A stretch of DNA of 64,000 nt, from the NCBI GenBank assembly GCA_940337035.1, contig OW679202.1, positions 51,849,763 to 51,913,762 on the forward strand, written 5' to 3'. Below, piece after piece: positions 12,702 to 23,686 of this stretch (its first letter is position 1; the number at the start of each line of letters is the position of its first letter). The DNA comes from Agriotes lineatus. Taxonomy: Eukaryota; Arthropoda; Insecta; Coleoptera; Elateridae. The notes beneath the pieces are model-generated. The model was not told the DNA's origin and searched no databases. It saw nothing but the letters and a program-made list of their open reading frames with translations. The translations under genes were made by a program, and so were the position numbers.

Positions 12702-13600
12702 TGGCTTGTTTTAGGTGCTTCCATGTTTAGAATTGTTGCTGTGTTAGCATTATCTAATTGTACTCCTTCCTCTGAGATTGCCTGTCCCAAGAATTTCACC
12801 ACAGTTGTAGTTTGTCTTTGCTCAACTTAGATTTTCTCGCCTTGCTCTTGATATTACCAATTTCAATCTTTCGTTGTGCTTCTCGATTGTTTTAGCGTAT
12901 ATGATTAGGTCATCGAAGTATACTTGTACTCCTCTATGCCATTAAATATATCGGACATAATTCTTTGGAATGCTTCTGGTGGGCTGCTTAGGCCATATTC
13001 CATTCTCTGAAGACTGTATCAACCAAATGGCGTTGTGAATGTGCATATTTTTGAGCTGTCTTCACTTAGTGGAACTTGTATAAATTCTGATGATGCGTCC
13101 AAGACCGTAAAGTATTTTGCACCCTCAAGTTGTGAAAGTATGTAATCTATAGTAGGAATTTCATATTTTTCTCTTACAATATATTTGTTGAGTTCTCTCG
13201 GGTCAATTCAGAGACGTACTGCTCCACTTGGTCAGCATTTGGTTTAGTTCAATTTTGTAAGTTGTTTTCAATTTACCTATTCCTTCGAATACATCCTTAT
13301 TTTGCTGGATTATATCCACTGCTTTCTCACAGATGAAATTCTTTCTTGCTACTAATTTTAACTGTAGACAGGCATTGGCTCCTATTATTGGTATTGTTTT
13401 TAACGTTGTCACATGGAACTGTAATACTTCGGTCCCTGTTATCTTTGCTTTACATTCTAACATGCAATATCCTAATATAGGAAGTTTGTGACCTGTGTAG
13501 GAAGCTATTATTGAGTCTGGTTCGCTCAACTGTGGTCTTGGTGTTATTTGATTGTAAATTGTGTCGGGTAATATTAATTGCTTCCCGTTAATCCACAAGT
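12702..13600 (-). pseudogene. Ty3/gypsy protease to reverse-transcriptase region
   Basis: The minus-strand frame 13598-13203 covers the protease end and the connection into RT (PIIGANACLQLKLV, then FEGIGKLKTTYKIEL, the segment before the RT fingers). From 13200 to 12710 the RT palm can be followed only across several frame changes; the region that should hold the YxDD box has lost it. No functional polymerase is encoded. Confidence 0.75.
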
Positions 13601-13743
13601 ATTCCTTAAATGGAAGTTTTCCTTCTGTTATTCCTGCAACTGCTTTTTCCTCTATTACTTCAAATAAAGCATTTAGATAGAGTAATTCATCATCAATTTC
13701 CTGTATTGGTGCTTGTTCTGCTGTTGTACTGTGGCTGGCTGCT

Positions 13744-14065
13744 TTAAACTGTATTTCGCGTAAAATTTAGCTTTGCACACTTTAGCATAGTGATTGGGTA
13801 GACCGCATCTCCTACATTTGTTTCCCAAGCTGGACAATTTCTTGGTTGATGTTCTGTACCACAGCTACTGCATTTACCTTTTGGGATATTTTGTTTGTGT
13901 GATTTTTGCTGCCTCACCAGTGTGCCTTCCTGTGCTTTTGTTTTAAAATAGCGTTTGTGTGTTTCGCTGTAGCTACCATGTAGGTCACGACCTAGCTTTC
14001 CACTTTTTCCAGTTCTCGCTGACATTTCCTGTAAGCTCGAGCTCCTTGGGTGGCTTCAGATCCAT
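13744..14065 (-). pseudogene. Ty3/gypsy Gag remnant with zinc knuckle
   Basis: An ATG at 14065 starts MDLKPPKELELTGNVSENW, a Gag N-terminus common in insect gypsy elements. After ~25 codons the frame jumps: nearly all of the capsid region is deleted, and the sequence resumes in the nucleocapsid with CSSCGTEHQPRNCPAW (~13880-13830), a Cys-x2-Cys-x3-His-x4-Cys knuckle. Normal Gag would be about ten times longer before the knuckle. Confidence 0.75.
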
Positions 14066-14141
14066 TTTAATATTTTGAATTATGTTCTCCTTTATTCTGT
14101 TTGTCGTTTAATATGAGCGTTTTATTAATTTCTTGGATTCG

Positions 14142-14159
14142 ATTTTTTAGCTGTCACCA
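14142..14159 (-). other. Primer-binding-site position
   Basis: TGGTGACAGCT on the minus strand follows the CA end of the 5' LTR directly. TGG start and position fit a tRNA primer site; which tRNA is not assigned. Confidence 0.55.
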
Positions 14160-14261
14160 TGTTATGTATCTGATTTATTATCACATATCATTTCATCACA
14201 TTTAAAGTATTATTTCATATACAACAATTCTTATAACAACATCTAAATATCATATATAACA
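14160..14261 (-). repeat. 5' LTR of Ty3/gypsy element
   Basis: 102 bp, TG...CA termini with an inverted TGTTAT/ATAACA tip. Very short for an LTR, but its limits agree with the primer-binding position on one side and with similarity to the 3' LTR on the other. Confidence 0.75.
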
Positions 14262-14424
14262 TTTAGTAATGCTGAAAATACCTTTTTACGTTACTACATC
14301 CGGTATCACTGTTTAGCACTATACCATACTCTTTAGAATACAAGCCATACTTATAGAAACACTTTCAAACTGCTTGAATTTTATAAACTCTAACGGGTAT
14401 GTGGGTGTATATTGAAAGACGCTA

Positions 14425-15280
14425 TACCGGGTGTCAACGAATTTATTAGACAAGTAATATCTTCTAGAGTATTAGGTGGTATTAAAATGAGATTTGGTAC
14501 AGGTAAATGGTATAGGGAGAGGAGAATTCTCGCGTATTTTTCACTTTTCGGTCACTTCCGGTTTCACCGGAAATGGCTCCGATTTGGAATTTTTAAATGG
14601 AACACCCTGTATATTTTTGCATATTTGGATTTCAGAGACAATTTTGGATCAGAATGTGACATTTTAAAAAGTTTTTAAGCCTACTTGATTTTTTTAGAGC
14701 CAGTTTTAATATGGCATCTAGGTGGCCATGATCAGGACGCAAACTAATCTAAAGACCTCAGGTGATGTCAGAAAATTACAATCGGAAAGTTTAAGTGATT
14801 AGTATGATAGATAGGAATAAGACAAGTTGGCAAAAGCACGTTTTCTTGTCTAACTATTTTTGTTCAAATGGCGACCCTTTTTGACAAGCACTTTCCGAAA
14901 AAAGAATTTTTTTTTGCAAATCTAACGATACTAATTTATTTGCGATTGGATTAAAAATAAGCTCATAAGTTAAATATTTCTAAGCAAAATACTAGCTAAT
15001 AATTTATTTACTTTTGTCAAGTGTGCCATGAATACGTTTTTAAAATGTGACATGCTGATCCAAATTGTCTCAGAAATCCAAATATGCAAAAATATACAGG
15101 GTGTTCTATTTAAAAATTCGAAACGGGAGCCTTTTCCGGTGAAACCGGAAGTGACCAGAAAGTGAATAATATGCGAAAACTTTCCTCTCCCTATACCATT
15201 TACCTATATCAAATATCATTTTGATACACCTAATACTCTAGAAGTTATGACTTGTCTAATAAATTCGTTGACACCCGGTA
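14425..15280. mobile_element. Foldback MITE, TIR about 245 bp
   Basis: The left arm (14425-~14665) and the right arm (~15035-15280) are inverted copies, starting TACCGGGTGTCAACG on the left and ending CGTTGACACCCGGTA on the right. TA (or TATA) lies outside each tip, as expected for Tc1/mariner-type transposition. The central ~370 bp show no ORF. An inner ACACCCTGTATA-like motif sits inside both arms (14600, 15097). The element must be mobilised by a transposase encoded elsewhere. Its tips match those of the element at 21844-23686. Confidence 0.85.
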
Positions 15281-16013
15281 TATATTTCGAATAAATTTTT
15301 GTTGCTAAGTTAGGTTCAGTTTTCCTTCCAATATTATAGAACACCCAAACATATTCAACGATTTCAATAGTCACCATTAGGCATGCTAATATGTACGCTT
15401 ACAATGATCGCAACGGAGACTTTCTGTTTGATTGAATCAGAAACTTAAGTCATGTTTCCAATCCACAACACAGCAGTACATTCCATTCCGCTATGTATCA
15501 CATTTAATAAGTCTCCAAATGAGCAGAGTTACGATGACAAGCCGAGAGCTTCCGAAGAACTTCTTTCACAACCAACATAGAATAGTAATAATAGTCATTG
15601 GCACTCGTGCCCCTATTGTGAGAAGCGTTACCCAAACCACTCTAGTGCGAGTATTGTTCAAAACATATAATTATTATTAGATAGTCTTCGGAATGCCAAT
15701 CTCTCTTTGAAGAATACCAATAGTTCAATGATCCAGATACTGTTGATAATAATCGGGTTATGTGAGGAGTTAATGTTATTGGAATTATCTTCACCAGCTA
15801 AGACCAATAAGTTCTGAGACTTTTATGAAAGTTCGGTACTGACTGAAAAACTTATTTCATAATTCTAGAAAAATTCTGCACTTCTATACTAATGTCTATT
15901 GGACAGCAAACAACATATAACCTCTCAGAGGGCAAACTGTCAAAAGAATGAGCCTTTCATTTTTATGCTAATGTTTTTGTTGTTATTGGAATTCATGTCA
16001 TTTAAAGGAACAG
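15281..16013. other. Unassigned DNA between two MITEs
   Basis: Only short frames without recognisable motifs and no repeat structure. Confidence 0.45.
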
Positions 16014-16429
16014 CCTTTGTATCGTGTGTTCAAAAAAAAAACTCATTTAGGATAGGCCTTGGAACGAAAGATAGAAAATCTAGTCATGTCTTAACTTAAG
16101 TCTGTAGGTGAATGTCTGATTGCAGTTTGTTTATGACCACATCTATCACTGTGGTAGGTAAAAGTTTACACTGCATTAAGTTTAGTGTATCAAGCAAAAA
16201 AGAAAATAAGATGGCATTTACACAACCACAACGAGTGTAATAATCATAACGGTTAAGTGTTTTGTATATTCTTAGGAAAATAATTCAAGGTCAAGCATTA
16301 ATTTAGTTCACTCTGACTTGGTAGTTCATTTGCATCAGTGGGTATATCTCAAGTTGCGGCAAACTTCAATTTGATCATGGCATGCTGCGAATGAGTTTTT
16401 TTTTTTTTGAACACACGATATAATAAAGG
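16014..16429. mobile_element. Small foldback MITE, TIR about 36 bp
   Basis: The left arm at 16014-16047 (CCTTTGTATCGTGTGTTC, then a run of A, then ACTCATT) is repeated inverted at 16390-16429 (AATGAG, a run of T, GAACACACGATA, then AAAGG). The ~340 bp between has no coding motif. Superfamily not assigned; no clear target duplication. Confidence 0.6.
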
Positions 16430-19400
16430 TACTACTCTAAATAAATTAGCGCCGCTCACACAATTTCAGCAAACTCTCTGCATAGTAGTGAGGTTAAGTT
16501 GAAAGTCAACATCTACTTTAGCATTGATAGTTAGTAATCCTCAGATTCTTATTTCTCATCATTTCGTTGTGGAAATCACAAAAAATCCATTATTCGAATC
16601 ACTGAACGCTTTCAGCCGTTTCCTTCAATAAGATCTTGACGAGGTATATTGCGATAATGCCCACTTTTAAATTTCACGAATCAGGTCACTAGATTTCTAA
16701 ATGAAATTACATTTGATAAATGGCAACAAACCAAAAGTAAAAAGTCGATTTTCACGCTTGTTCAGTTGACAACGAATGTCTTGACTGAGTCTGCTCTGCA
16801 CAAACCAGTTGATATGACGATATAAAGTTACCCGACGCGACAAACTGCATAAAAGACGTCTTCTTGTAAGAGCCAGGGTTTATTGTGCTAATTAAATTAA
16901 ATCTCTTGTAATCCTACCGTCTTCAACAAAAAGTAAAATTGGGATCGACTCTTAAACTAATGCACAAGTACACAGATCGAGACGCGTCTGAATCAGACCC
17001 GACCGAAGCTGAAAATCAATGCAACCCTAAGAAAAGTACGGATCATGTAAGCTAATACTGCTCATTAGGGATGGCTTTGAGAAGAACTGGTAACCCTGCA
17101 TACACCACTATAAAGTTAACTTTTAACAGAATACTGTTTGACAGCAAAACTGCAGCTAGCACTTGCACACATGCGGCTAGTTAATGAAATTGCCATGATA
17201 CTCCTTACCAGGGCAACAACATTTATTTTGGCATTTAGAAGAAATTAAGATAGAATACCATTAACTAAGTCGTATGGTTTATTGGGATGAAAATAAGCCA
17301 ATGAGTTCATACTCTCCCTTTTATTTATTCCGCATGTTTGTCCAATGTAAGGGTCACATTGGAAGAAATATTTCACTACATGGATAAACTGCAGGGGTTG
17401 CTTTAACAAATTTTTGTACCTATAGAGTCAACTAGAAACGTAATTATCAGGACATATGCTGTAGAAAATTTCCAAGCCACTACCGAAAAATTTTGATACA
17501 AGTAAGTACGTTATAGGTGTACATCAACCATTTACTATTTTTTTTAAGTAGCATTTATTTTAGGTATCATTTAAGTATCTATTAGAATTATTTATCTAAA
17601 ACTTTCTTCCATTTTCTGGAATTTTGCTTGCTTTAGGAAATATTAATCGGTTCTTTGCCTGAGAAATAGCTACAAGTAATAATTTGCACAGAGCTCAGGC
17701 TTTATCATTGGTGAAAATGAGACCTAAAAGATACAGGGTAAACATCACAACTGTGGTGCTTTATAAAGCAGCAGAAACTCGTCCACTTCGAGTACCCCTT
17801 TAGAGATTTTTGACATTTAAGGTTATTTGTTAAATTTGTTTCTTTCTATGTACTCGTGGAAATGTATATAAAGCATCAAACAACCTTATGTTAGTTATTA
17901 GGTACGTTTTGGTTAAAATATGCAAATGTGACGTTGAAAGAACATCAAAATTATTAACCATTACTATACATTTCCAGCTAATGCATTTTTGTTATTAATC
18001 TGTATCGGATTTCCGCTTTTCGTTTTCAATTTTATTGAGAATTGGATACTGTGGTGTTTAATTTGAAAATGTAACAGCCATTTTGTAACCAATACGTACC
18101 TGATAATTAACGTATGGTTGTTTAGTGCTAATACACATTTCCATACAAATGCCCCTAAATATAAAAACGAGATTCAGATGGTAAAACTATAAAGAAAACT
18201 ATTTATTCATGCTCGTAGAAACCATATGTTATATAAGATACAATAGAGCGTCCGAGAAAACCAACGTACAATTTTGAATGCAAAAAATTTCACATATTTA
18301 ATATCCGCATTACCTTAACGAGCTTATCGGTTTCTTTTTCTAACATACACAATCCTCAGCATCTTTTCAATAGAGGTGTAAGGCTTATTCAATCGATCAA
18401 TAACATTTACTTTGAAATTGGCCACGGTATATTCCTTACATGCAATGTTTGTTTACGCATTTAAAGTAGGTTTTTATATTTTATTAGTGAAATTAGATTT
18501 TAGATTGTATTTAGTATAATCGAAATGTTCATAAAGCTGATCCTGCATTGAAACGTATTGTGAAGTGGAATTCACATGTACAGCCAGAACGCAAGTACAA
18601 CTCTGAGAGAGGAGGGAAATTACAACTTTAAAGCATTTTTCGTTGGAGTTTCCAATTTCAACATGTGCGGCTCTAACGTGCACCTGGCGAGTTCGCCTAA
18701 GGCAAAGTAGTAGTAGCGACTAGAGGCCTAAAAGGGCACTTTAATCAATAATGACTGCTTCAAAGTGGAAAGTGCAGCGAATAAGCGTTTGGTGAATGCA
18801 ATTTACTTAGTGTACATGCACGTACACTAATTATGCCATACTGAAAGGTGCATTGGAAGCGTCCATTTTGGGAAGAGCCAACTGAGCAGTCCGTGGAAGG
18901 CCTGTCCGCCACCGGGAATTCTTAGCATCATTCGTTGTACCGGCCAGGGTCAATAACGCAATTTTTTAGACGTGTTTAATTCAAGGACACCTAGCAAGTT
19001 TGAAAACCAATTCCAGATAGAATGTGGTCAATGCTATTAAAAACTGCATTCAGCTGTTAGAAGTTTTTGCGAGTATGCAAGAATGTACTTAGGTGTGTAA
19101 TTCGTGCTCGAGTCGGCGTTAAGCCAGGACATTAATAATATATTTAGACCTATGCATTTTTTAATTTTAACGTTATTTTGAAACGTTCTTATTGATGTTT
19201 CATGTAGTTTGAAACTAACATGCACGTAGATCCAGATCTCTCAAGCATAGGTTTTATAGCAGTTGATTCTGTTTTCTTTTACTTTTATTGGTGTTTTTTC
19301 TATGTTTTTATTTGTGTTTTGTCAATAGATTGATGTAAACAAATTGACTTGTTTTGTACATTTTTAAAAGTCAGTTTGGCAACACTACAGGGAAAATCCG

Positions 19401-20200
19401 ATTCCTGTTTGACAGACCGCGATCTTTCATAAGCCACTAACTGAGGTGTTAAGATGATTTCATGTACACTGATGAGCTAGCTATTCGGAGAAAAAGGACA
19501 AATAATTATTCACATGTTAAAGCGTAGGAGACGTACTGGTACAATATGGTGCTCAACTAAGGGGCTGGATGGAAGTACCATTACAACTTCAAGCTTAGGT
19601 ATTGTATATTTTAAATCTTTTGATTACATGCGTACGTCATTTTTTGTCTATGTTGGACTACAATAAATTGTTTAAAATAATAATGATAAAAATATATCTG
19701 GCTATTGATGTTTCATTTAACCGCTGAGCTTTAACTTACCGTTATCCAAACTGGTGCCACAGAAATACACCACCTTAATTTAAATGTCAGTAGATACTTA
19801 CAACATTATTATAATTCAGCACTTATAGTATTTTATGATGAGTCATCACATCAAAATATGGTATAGATATTAATATTTACCTACTAAGTATTAGTGGCTG
19901 ATTGAAGCACGATTGCCATTTATTTTTTACTTCACTTTTAATGATTGAGCAAATGCTAGCATTCAATGTTTTACCATTTAAATCTAAAGAGTTTAACTGT
20001 TAGGTTCTTGTTCCCAAATTAGCTTTTGATTTAAGAATAATTTGTTATTGCTATTCAAGAAATGAAAAATTCATTAAAACGATACTCACTAAACATTTTG
20101 TACTTGAGTTGCATTTTATAGATCGCTGTCACTGATTGGGTGAAAAACAAGAAGATAATCATCGACCAGTAATAATAAACTTTATGGTATCTCTACAGCC
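16430..20200. other. Mostly unassigned DNA
   Basis: Nothing recognised apart from the dispersed repeat copy at 17676-17750 and a short hairpin at 18808-18829 (TAGTGTAC, 6-nt loop, GTACACTA). A GC-richer patch at 18840-18960 has no convincing ORF. Confidence 0.4.
17676..17750 (+). repeat. Dispersed repeat, copy A
   Basis: Shares TAATAATTTGCAC, GAAAATGAGACCTAA and GTAAACATCACAA-type blocks in order with 43210-43278; an interspersed repeat of unknown class. Confidence 0.65.
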
Positions 20201-20383
20201 GAAGATTCAACCTGGAAAAAATACAAACTTTGTAAACTTGCAGCCAAAGAGTTTGGTTTTCAAACTGTTTGGACAGAAAATGAAACTATAAAGGTGAAGT
20301 CCAATGACAAGATCTACAAAATACGACAATCGGACGACGTCGAAGCCATAAAATTAATTTATGTGTTTAAAAGAGATAATTAA
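20201..20383 (+). pseudogene. LINE ORF1 C-terminal fragment
   Basis: An open plus-strand frame of 60 codons begins EDSTWKKYKLCKLAAKEFGF and continues FQTVWTENETIKVKSN to a stop at 20381. The pattern (aromatic VW followed by a short beta-hairpin with a Lys/Arg-rich strand) matches the C-terminal domain, related to the baculovirus FP domain, in the ORF1 proteins of many insect LINEs. No start codon is present; it is a fragment. It precedes a same-strand LINE ORF2 fragment by under 200 bp, so both probably belong to one internally deleted element. Confidence 0.55.
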
Positions 20384-20574
20384 TTATGCCTATCTTAGAA
20401 TTCTTTCTTATTTCAACGTTATAGGTAATATGTTTTGTTTTAATTTTTGAAATGAGGCACATAACTAGCTTGATCGGGATTTATATTCTTTGTTTATGTT
20501 ATGTCAGTATTCAGCGCTAACAGTAGCGCCTACTGCTGTTCGGTGAAAAGACAGAAAGAGTTTCAGTAGCAGAT

Positions 20575-21270
20575 AGAATACAACTGTATCTAGACAACAA
20601 CCTACTGCTCTTGAAGGATGAGGTAAAGGATCTTGGTGCTGTGCTTGATGCTAGCTTAAAATTTAAGACTCGCATTAATACCTGCATAGGGAGAGCAGAA
20701 CCGAGCTTAAAGTTGATATACTCAAGTAGACAATTTTAAATAAAACTATTAAAACAATGTTGTGCGAGTTACTCGTGTTATCGCAATTCAACTATGCAGA
20801 TGCTTTATATACTCACTGTATTGATTCAAAAGACTCGAAAAGAATTCATATAACTGTTTGCCTTTGATACACGGCATCAGGAAATATGAACATATCTCAC
20901 ACAAATGAAAAAAAACGGGGTGGATTAACATGTACAGTTGAAGAAAATTGTATATTGCTGTATTATATCATAAAATAATAGCAAATAAATCACATACCGT
21001 ACAGATGTTCCCAATTTAAACTTACGAAATCATAGAACTTCTTTATTTGAAATATGTTTTACATATAACATTTGCATGATTTGCAATGATTTCCATGAAA
21101 ATGTCAGAAATACACCTGTAACTAACTTTAAGAATTTATATAAGCAGTTTATATCAGAACAGAGTGGGTAGGTAACGTCACTAAATCTACACATTCTTCT
21201 TTTTCATTTTATACATTTATTATATGTTGGTTAGGCATAATTACAGGAATGTTATTATAAATTACAATTT
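20575..21270 (+). pseudogene. LINE ORF2 C-terminal fragment (jockey/CR1 type)
   Basis: The plus strand reads LLKDEVKDLGAVLDASLKFK at ~20610-20670, then LKLIYSSRQF and, after a frameshift, LSQFNYADALYTHCID and a C-terminal region with NHRTSLFEICFTYN and TPVTNFKNLYKQF. This is the thumb and post-RT part of a jockey/CR1-type LINE. The minus-strand LINE at 21300-25440 has the same landmarks in the same order (NLGIVIDSNLRFKTDI, LLYSKRHF, LSLFNYGDTVYG), so the two are related families. RT core and endonuclease are missing. Confidence 0.75.
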
Positions 21271-21843
21271 TAGGGGAGGGGAGAATCAGTCATGTACTTG
21301 TTGCAGTGACTGAACTACTCACTTTTACATTACGTGAATTTTATAAGAATAATTTTTATCGATAGACGGACCATACACAGTATCTCCGTAGTTGAACAGG
21401 GAAAGCGCTAGAGAATTACACAGCATAACCTTAGGGCGAAAATCTAAAAAGTGTCTTTTAGAATATAAAAGTGTAATATTAGCGAAATATTTTTGAATTA
21501 GGTTATTAATATCAGTTTTAAATCGAAGATTAGAATCAATAACGATTCCTAAATTTTTACAGTCGCTGTACACTGGTAATGTCATGCCATCAATTTTAAT
21601 ATTTACTTGAAAGAGAATTTTATCTCTAACTTTTGGCCTCCCAAAAACAAGAACGGCAGACTTACTGGGATTCATTTTCAAAGCGTGATCTTTCGAAATA
21701 TCAACCAGTGGCGTAAGATCAACGTTAACTAACGCATTTGCTACACAAATATTGGTTGGTTCAAATGAATAATACAACTGGGCATCATCTGCGTAAAAAT
21801 GAGATTGACAATTATTAATGGAATTAGGAAAATTAGAAATGTA

Positions 21844-23686
21844 CCGGGTGGCCTATTAAGAAGGGCACTCGGCCGTATCTCGAAAAGAAATTGTCGTAAA
21901 GACTTGGGGTAAAAAAATTTATGACTAAAGCAGCCAAGAGAAAATGCTGGAAATTATTTTTAAGTTTCTAGAATGGCCGCCAGAGGGCGTAATCGCATTC
22001 TTGAATTTTAAATCTCGTTTTTTGAGAAATATTCTTATATTACAGATAGCTAAAATAAACACCGCTTTAAAGCTGAGAAAAATTCGATTCTTTTTTGTTA
22101 AATGCTTTTTGCTCTATCTCTTAAGGGAAAGTGGTGGGGGGTGTCCGAACATTTTTGGAAAGAAATGTCAATAACTTCAAAATGGCTGAACGGATTTTGT
22201 CAAACTTGGAGTCGTTGAAAAGGGCTTTTCTTAGGCTATCAACGTCGCTTTGAGCGGATTGATTTAAATTGCTTGTGTCGCCGCTAGACGGCGTTTTGCG
22301 ACAACACTACAAATGAAATAGATTTTCTCAAAAAAATTAAATACAACGATATCACTTTTATTTCAACAAAAGGTAGCCAAATAAGGGTCTAACACGCTAG
22401 TGAAAACCGCATTTCGATATTTGTTTCCTAACCTAAAATATCAGTAAAAGAAATTAAAACTCGAAATAATGTCGCATCTTTGGGAATATTTTCAGTATAC
22501 CTGCCATTATTAAAACCTAATTATCGTTCTTTTGGCAAAATATAGGTATATAAATTTACTGTTAAAATACCAACATTATATTTAAAATGTCAATAATAAT
22601 TAATACTCATTCACTATGATTGAATATTGCCCTTCTGTCCACACGAAATTCGAAATTTTTAAAATGCAAGTGTGCTTTGGAAAACAAAATAGCAAAAATT
22701 ATAATGGTGGTGTTTAAGTGCCAATCATATTAAGATTGCAGCTATTTATAGTGCATTTTGGTGGCCTTATTTGTAAAAAATGCCTTTTCCACCTGTAGAA
22801 GTGTTTGATATGTTTCGTGTTTATTTTCAAAACAATGAAAATGCAACTGTTTCTGTTAGAATCTATGCGATGGAGTATCCTGATAGGCGCCAATCAACTG
22901 TCAAAGTTTTTCGTGTGGACAGAAAGGCAATATTCAATCATATTGAATGAGTATTAATTATTATTGACATTTTAAATATAATGTTCGTATTTTAACTGTA
23001 AATTTATATATATTTTGCTAAAAGAACAATAATTAGAATTTAATAATGGCAGGTATACTGAAAATATTCCCAAAGATGTGACATTATTTCGAGTTTTAAT
23101 TTCTTCTACTGATATTTTAGGATAGGAAAGAAATATCGAAATGCGGTTTTCACTAGCGTGTTAGACCCTTATTTGGCTATCTTCTGTTGCAATAAAAGTG
23201 ATATCGATGCATTTAATTTTTTTGAGAAAATCCATTTCATTTGTAGTGTTGTCGCAAAACGCCCTTTAGCGGCGACACAAACAATCTAAATCAATCCGCT
23301 CAAGACAGCGTTGATAGCCTAAGAAAATCCCTTTTCAACGACTCCAAGTTTGACAAAATCCGTTCAGCCATTTTGAAGTTATTGACATTTCTTCCCGAAG
23401 ATGTTCGGACACCCCCCACCACTTTACCTTAAGAGATAGAGCAAAAAGCATTTAACAAAAAAGAATCGAATTTATCTCAGCTATCTGTAATATAAGAATA
23501 TCTCTCAAAAAACGGGATTTAAAATTCAAGAATGCGATTACGCCCCCTGGCGGCCATTCTAGAAACTTAAAAATAATTTCCAGCATTTTCTCTTGGCTGC
23601 TTTAGTCATAAATTTTTTTACCCCAAGTCTTTACGACAATTACTTTTCGAGATAGGGCCGAGTGCCCTTCTTAATTGGCCACCCGG
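21844..23686. mobile_element. Long-TIR foldback element with DUF4817 ORF start, flanked by TA
   Basis: 1843 bp. The left arm (21844-22648, ~805 bp) and right arm (22909-23686, ~778 bp) are inverted, highly similar copies with tips CCGGGTGGCC and GGCCACCCGG. TA flanks both ends (21842-21843, 23687-23688); the interrupted LINE needs only one TA to read in frame, so TA is the target duplication. The unique centre (22649-22908) is ~260 bp and contains the start of a transposase ORF. No full transposase remains, so the element is non-autonomous. TA duplication and the DUF4817-type ORF place it with Tc1/mariner-like transposons. Confidence 0.92.
22780..22950 (+). CDS. N-terminal fragment of a DUF4817-type transposase
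   Basis: The ATG at 22780 opens a 56-codon frame: MPFPPVEVFDMFRVYFQNN, then NATVSVRIYAMEYPDRRQST. The spacing of the aromatic Y, the AxxxYAxxxPDRR motif and the following S/T matches the DNA-binding helix-turn-helix of DUF4817 transposases. After about 45 residues the frame runs into the right terminal repeat and stops at 22948. The catalytic domain is therefore lost. Whether the stub is made, and whether it could bind the element's own ends as a competitor, cannot be told. Confidence 0.65.
   Translation: MPFPPVEVFDMFRVYFQNNENATVSVRIYAMEYPDRRQSTVKVFRVDRKAIFNHIE

Larger units (their letters stand above)
10737..14261 (-). mobile_element. Internally deleted Ty3/gypsy LTR retrotransposon
   Basis: Two direct repeats of about 100 bp bound the element; read on the minus strand each begins TGTTATATATGA. 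Between them the minus strand encodes, in order, a Gag start, a Gag zinc knuckle, protease/RT, RNase H, an integrase zinc-binding region and an integrase C-terminus, which is the Ty3/gypsy order (integrase last). A primer-binding-site position follows the 5' LTR and a polypurine tract precedes the 3' LTR. The internal part is only ~3.3 kb against roughly 4-5 kb in intact relatives; most of Gag is missing. All coding parts carry stops or frameshifts. No convincing target-site duplication was found, because the outer end of the 3' LTR is eroded. The copy would need enzymes from another element to move. Confidence 0.85.
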
